Source of the DNA: a virus
DNA: 60,512 bases
Reading direction: 5' to 3' (one strand)
Virus record (IMG/VR): IMGVR_UViG_3300044953_000572
Span: 1 to 60,512 of that record
Shown one piece after another: positions 56,951 to 60,512 of the stretch; the stretch's first letter is position 1; each line of letters opens with the position of its first letter. The notes under the pieces were generated by a model. The model was not told where the DNA came from. It made no database searches and saw only the letters and a list, made by a program, of their open reading frames with translations. The position numbers were made by a program, and so were the translations under genes.

Positions 56951-57950
56951 AGTATTGTCATTAGATGGTGGCGGGATACGAGGTATTATATCAGCGACAT
57001 TTTTAGAGTTGTTTTGTATCCAAGCAGGTATTCCGCCAGACCAGCTTTGGAAGTCTTTCGATATTATTACGGGGACTTCCATTGGAGGTATTCAAGCTTT
57101 AGGGTATGCCAAAGGCTTTACCCCTACTTATGTAAAGCAATTACTAATTACAAATGGCCCGCTTATCTTTAACACGGGAATACCGCCTTTTGATGGACAA
57201 GCAAGCTATGGCACATGGACGGCTTATATAACGGGTTTGTATAGCTCTCTTTACAGCAACACACCATTAATTAATTTAATTCAGACCGCTTTTGGTACAG
57301 ATACTTTACAAAACATGAAAACCAATATCGTTGTTCCTACTTTCAAAAGAATAGACTCTGGCGGAAATAAGGTAAACATCCCTGTGTATTTTTCAAATAT
57401 CTCTAGCTCTATTGTTCCAGTGTTAACAGGGCAAAACGAATTAGCCGCTAACGTAGCTCTAGCGACCAGTGCCGCCCCTGTCTATTTCCCGCCCGCTGGA
57501 TTTGGTGGTTCAACGTATGTTGATGGCGGGTTATTTTTAAATAATCCCTCTGCTTTTGCATTGTCCGTCATGAAAGCGGTAAAACCAATGGCAAATCGAT
57601 TTTGCGTGTTATCGGTAGGGACTGGGCTAGGGAATATGGGGTTTATTCCCAACGACCCAGGATTGAAAGGGCCAATTGATAATTTAAACACTATAAAAAT
57701 GGTGATGGATGTTTCTATGGCAATACCACCGGAAGGGGTGTCCAAGGAATTGGATATCGTTTCCAATTATACGATTGAAAACTTGTATTATTATCGAATG
57801 CAATATCAAATTCCCGCTGCGCAAAACCCTGATAGTTCGTTAGATAATGCCAGTGCATCATTTATGCAGTATATGCAAGACTCCGCCACCCAGTATTTTA
57901 ACTCTGATATTCAAAACATCAGCAACTTTATAGGGCATCTCCAAGCATGA
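56928..57950 (+). CDS. Patatin-like phospholipase
   Basis: 340 aa. Full patatin catalytic set: oxyanion loop DGGGIRG at residues 14-20, nucleophile GTSIGG near 49-54 (Ser51-type position), and DGG of the catalytic Asp near 199 (VDGGLFLNNPS). Hydrolyses acyl chains from lipids. No signal peptide, so location depends on virion, lysis or secretion. Close neighbours are the lipoprotein and the outer-membrane barrel, between fibre genes. Could be an entry or lysis enzyme, an effector, or a host-fitness gene; function in this phage is unknown. Confidence 0.9.
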   Translation: MADSRTIRVLSLDGGGIRGIISATFLELFCIQAGIPPDQLWKSFDIITGTSIGGIQALGYAKGFTPTYVKQLLITNGPLIFNTGIPPFDGQASYGTWTAYITGLYSSLYSNTPLINLIQTAFGTDTLQNMKTNIVVPTFKRIDSGGNKVNIPVYFSNISSSIVPVLTGQNELAANVALATSAAPVYFPPAGFGGSTYVDGGLFLNNPSAFALSVMKAVKPMANRFCVLSVGTGLGNMGFIPNDPGLKGPIDNLNTIKMVMDVSMAIPPEGVSKELDIVSNYTIENLYYYRMQYQIPAAQNPDSSLDNASASFMQYMQDSATQYFNSDIQNISNFIGHLQA

Positions 57951-59125
57951 AACTAAACTTTGATTTCTCGCCTTGGATATCGCCTGTGACGGGGCACATG
58001 TTATTTCCACCTTTCCCATTGGAAAAAGATTATATTTGGGTAGGTGATAGAGACAATATTGCGCAACCTTCTCCAGCTTTAATTGACGTTAGATTAGATA
58101 TTGTTGATGTCAGGCATAGGATAGATGCTTTAAAAAAGCCAACCTATATTTTACAAACCCCAACCCCGTTATTTCCGAATGCCCAAGCTCTGAGTGATTT
58201 AGCTCCTGGTGGGCTATTAAAAAGTAATCAAGATGGAGTTATTAGTATTGCTTATCTCAATCAAGGTCAAGTATTTGTAGGAGACGCTAATAACCAACCG
58301 CAATCCGTTCAAACGATTTCCATTGATAATCTTCCCAACCTAACGTTCAAGAGAATTTGGCGAGGTAATATCTTAAGCCGTCCTTCCGAGTCAGATGATC
58401 TAACGGTACTTGAGACTACGGTAGAAGAAATCCAAACACAAATTAGCGAGTTAGAGTTAGAAATCACTGAGCTTCAAACGGCTGTTACTGAATTACAAAA
58501 CTGGCAAATTGCCGCAGAAGCACAAATTGAAGAAATGTTGCTTGAGATTGGGACGCTACAAACTGAAGTAGCTGCTCTGCAATCAGAAGTGGCCGCTATC
58601 CAAGCTGAGTTGGTTGTAATTAATGGTGAAATATTAGCCCTTCAAACAGAATTAGCGGCTTTAGGGGTAACTGTGGCTGAATTAGGGGCTGCTGTTGCAG
58701 GTTTAAGCGCAACGGTTACCGCTTTAGGATTTACTGTGGCGGGACTCGGTATTACTGTTGCATCTCACTCGTTCCAAATATCTAGCCTGCAATCATCAGT
58801 AAGCTCATTACAGCAACAAATCGATAATCTCTCGTTAGATAAATTGCCTTGTTATGGGGATGTATCCTTATCAGGACATAAACTTACTAACGTTGGCGAC
58901 CCAATATTGCCTACCGACGGCGCTAACAAACAATACGTAGATGGAAAGCTTATTACAGTCGTTGGAGCAGTCACGGGTATTGGCACGCTTGGTACTGCGG
59001 TAGCGACTGTATTCTCGCCAGACCCAGTGTTTACCGGAAAATCAATGGCAATGCCATCTGGTGATAGCTCACAAAGGCCTGCGACATTAATTCCAGGCAT
59101 GATTAGATTTAATACTTCACTTTAA
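57947..59125 (+). CDS. Tail fibre with long coiled coil
   Basis: 392 aa. Heptad coiled coil over residues about 160-285 (ELELEITELQTAVTELQNW; EVAALQSEVAAIQAELVVI), then the fibre motif LSGHKLTNVGDPILPTDGAN followed by KQYVDGK, and a terminal QRPATLIPGMIRFNTSL. That end is normally followed by an 'FYDGTSW' half in other fibres, but here the gene stops and the next gene supplies a DGTSW. ATGA overlap with the phospholipase gene. Confidence 0.75.
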   Translation: MKLNFDFSPWISPVTGHMLFPPFPLEKDYIWVGDRDNIAQPSPALIDVRLDIVDVRHRIDALKKPTYILQTPTPLFPNAQALSDLAPGGLLKSNQDGVISIAYLNQGQVFVGDANNQPQSVQTISIDNLPNLTFKRIWRGNILSRPSESDDLTVLETTVEEIQTQISELELEITELQTAVTELQNWQIAAEAQIEEMLLEIGTLQTEVAALQSEVAAIQAELVVINGEILALQTELAALGVTVAELGAAVAGLSATVTALGFTVAGLGITVASHSFQISSLQSSVSSLQQQIDNLSLDKLPCYGDVSLSGHKLTNVGDPILPTDGANKQYVDGKLITVVGAVTGIGTLGTAVATVFSPDPVFTGKSMAMPSGDSSQRPATLIPGMIRFNTSL

Positions 59126-59142
59126 CGATAGGAGAACTTGAA

Positions 59143-59868
59143 ATGGCCGCAAATTTGAAAGATGAAAAAGACGTTAACGGAAAACTACAAGCACCTCAAC
59201 CTTCATCGGTGGGGAAGCCTGAAGTTTCAGATGGTACGAGTTGGTTTACATTAGCGACTGAAAATTGGGTTTTAAACACCCTAGCCAATATCCCCGCTTG
59301 TTTGGTTGCGACTACAGCTAACTTGACAGCAAATTATGTCAATGGTGCTTCTGGGGTAGGGGCGACTCTAACAAACTCAGGAACTTTAGCGGCATTATCA
59401 ATTGATGGTGTTGCTTTAGCGGTAGGACAAAGAGTGTTGGTAAAAGACCAAACAACTGCCTTGCAAAATGGCATTTATACCGTAACCAACATCGGCTCAG
59501 GTAGCGTTGCCTGGATTTTAACACGGGCTACCGATTTTGATTCCGTATCACAAATGATTAGGGGTAATGTCGTTGAAGTCATTAGTGGTACAACAAACGG
59601 CGTTACAGCTTGGATGTTGACTTCTGTGATAACTACTGTGGGTACAGATTCAATTACTTTTGCTAGATTATCAAAAAGTGGTATTGACTCAGTGTTAGGA
59701 ACTACAAATCAAATCGTAGTGAACATTAGCAATAACGTTGCAACCGTCAGTATTGCTAGTAATCCTGTGTTGCCTGGAAATGCTTCTGTAACGATTCCTA
59801 CGGGAAGTACAGCGCAAAGACCTGGGTCGCCGACTGCTGGAATGTTAAGGTTTAACACCAGCTTATAA
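59143..59868 (+). CDS. Tail fibre segment
   Basis: 241 aa with the order EVSDGTSWFTLATENWVLNT near 27, a beta-rich repeat (LAVGQRVLVKDQTTALQNGI, AWILTRATDFDSVSQMIRG) and a terminal QRPGSPTAGMLRFNTSL like the preceding gene. The YTVTNIGSGS-type repeat is common in phage fibres. AGGAG upstream. Part of a serial set of modular fibres. Confidence 0.72.
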   Translation: MAANLKDEKDVNGKLQAPQPSSVGKPEVSDGTSWFTLATENWVLNTLANIPACLVATTANLTANYVNGASGVGATLTNSGTLAALSIDGVALAVGQRVLVKDQTTALQNGIYTVTNIGSGSVAWILTRATDFDSVSQMIRGNVVEVISGTTNGVTAWMLTSVITTVGTDSITFARLSKSGIDSVLGTTNQIVVNISNNVATVSIASNPVLPGNASVTIPTGSTAQRPGSPTAGMLRFNTSL

Positions 59869-59887
59869 ACTGCAAACGGATTAAATA

Positions 59888-60512
59888 GTGAAACTTGAGT
59901 TTTACGACGGTTCCAGTTGGGATAGTGTTGCTACTGAAAGTTTTGTTAATACTAAAGTATTTGATATTAACTCCAATACAAGTGGCAGCCTGAATGTCAA
60001 TCGCTTGCAAGGTTATCCGGGTTCAACAAACGCCTTTCTAAGGGGAGATGGTGCCTGGACATTACCTTACATTAATAATTTGTTAATCAATGGTAATGTA
60101 TCTTTAGCTAATTTTGGTCTATCGAATGTTTCAAGTTTAGGTGTAGGAAGTTTCACTCTATCAACTAATATCATGCAATCTAGCAGTAGTATTCTGCTTT
60201 CCGCTCCAACCGCAGGTTCTGGTATCACCTTTGCCTCAGATTCAGGCATAGCCTTAATTGCTAGCGGTAGTTCTTCACCTGGACAGGTTCGTATGGGAAA
60301 TGGTTCTGGGAATTATGTTGGTTTACAAGCCCCATCTTCTATCCCAAACACTATTACATGGGTTTTACCAAATGTAGACGGCTCTGCTGGATACCCATTA
60401 AAAACAGATGGGACGAAGAATTTAAGTTTTGGAACGATTGATATTAATTCAGCTACTTCGGGAAGTTTAAATATTTCAAGGTTAAGCGGCTACCCTGCAA
60501 ATAGTTCCGTAT
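59888..60512 (+). CDS. Tail fibre segment (3' end outside window)
   Basis: GTG at 59888 opens a frame that runs to the window edge (208 residues). It begins VKLEFYDGSSWDSVATESFV, the second half of the joint motif, then has two copies of an INS-NTSGSLNVNRL-GYP type repeat near residues 25 and 190. The ribosome site is weak. Likely the next fibre gene; length unknown. Confidence 0.6.
   Translation, partial: MKLEFYDGSSWDSVATESFVNTKVFDINSNTSGSLNVNRLQGYPGSTNAFLRGDGAWTLPYINNLLINGNVSLANFGLSNVSSLGVGSFTLSTNIMQSSSSILLSAPTAGSGITFASDSGIALIASGSSSPGQVRMGNGSGNYVGLQAPSSIPNTITWVLPNVDGSAGYPLKTDGTKNLSFGTIDINSATSGSLNISRLSGYPANSSV

Noticed and set aside
1-60512. Window being a complete circular genome
   Set aside because: Both edges cut genes (histone-like gene at left, fibre gene at right) and joining the ends does not complete either, so the window is a fragment.
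1-60512. Integrase, holin/endolysin, RNA polymerase, tRNA or insertion sequence
   Set aside because: Looked for the usual motifs and found none convincing. They may lie outside the window; absence here does not show the element lacks them.

Overview
This AT-rich window carries two complete mobile-DNA programmes side by side and reads as part of a phage-plasmid, or an integrated copy of one. The left 20.7 kb (all minus strand) is a conjugation region. The right 35 kb (all plus strand) is the early, packaging, head and short-tail region of a podovirus-like phage. Between them lies a plasmid maintenance block. The P-type (VirB/VirD4) secretion genes, ProQ/FinO-family protein, BrnT/CopG-type toxin-antitoxin pair and two small outer-membrane barrels point to a gammaproteobacterium, possibly an intracellular-type (Legionellales-like) host. 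That host guess is inference. No integrase, holin/endolysin, RNA polymerase, tRNA, IS element or CRISPR array was recognised.

Layout. 1-340: lysine/alanine-rich histone-like protein, cut by the left edge. 396-2876: TraA-type MobQ relaxase-helicase. 2877-3409: gene-free, palindrome-rich, best oriT candidate. 3410-4173: antitoxin, toxin and a small ribbon-helix-helix gene coupled to virD4. 4174-17843: virD4, virB11, a large secreted Cys-rich protein, virB10, virB9, virB8, a VirB7-like lipoprotein, virB6, virB5, an outer-membrane barrel, virB4, virB3, virB2. 17853-20345: small leader genes and a Sak4-like ATPase, driven from a strong promoter at about 20.43-20.46 kb. 20448-20708: RHH regulator. 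20977-23870: winged-helix replication protein with iteron-like repeats inside the gene, ProQ/FinO protein, ParA and a small ParG-like partner. 24044-25309: small gene, convergent response regulator with a possible -1 frameshift extension, and a heptanucleotide repeat.

25357-31750: phage replication (second Sak4-like ATPase, DUF669-like protein, TOPRIM primase-helicase, DEAH helicase). 31751-32218: a dense repeat array that looks like a replication origin. 32219-35416: thirteen small, overlapping accessory genes (YopX-like, DUF1737-like, zinc ribbon, VRR-NUC nuclease). 35445-37518: terminase subunits. 37584: Cro/YdaS-like regulator. 37832-44584: portal, GroES-like protein, scaffold and capsid, with a tandem structured RNA just before the first capsid-region gene. 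44601-54243: head-tail adaptors, P22 gp10-like tail hub and ejection proteins. 54243-60512: tail fibres interrupted by an outer-membrane barrel, a lipoprotein and a patatin-like phospholipase; the last fibre gene runs off the right edge.

How it fits together. The element could persist as a ParA-partitioned plasmid, transfer by TraA/VirB/VirD4 conjugation, and package itself in short-tailed virions. The strongest unexplained signals are: (1) the combination of conjugation and virion genes; (2) the tandem pseudoknot/GNRA RNA at 42851-43002; (3) the A AAA AAC slippery site joining a receiver to an HTH-like domain; (4) the repeat-dense origin at 31.75-32.2 kb; (5) three phage transcription units whose first ATG sits 5-7 nt after a -10 box with no Shine-Dalgarno, suggesting leaderless mRNAs.
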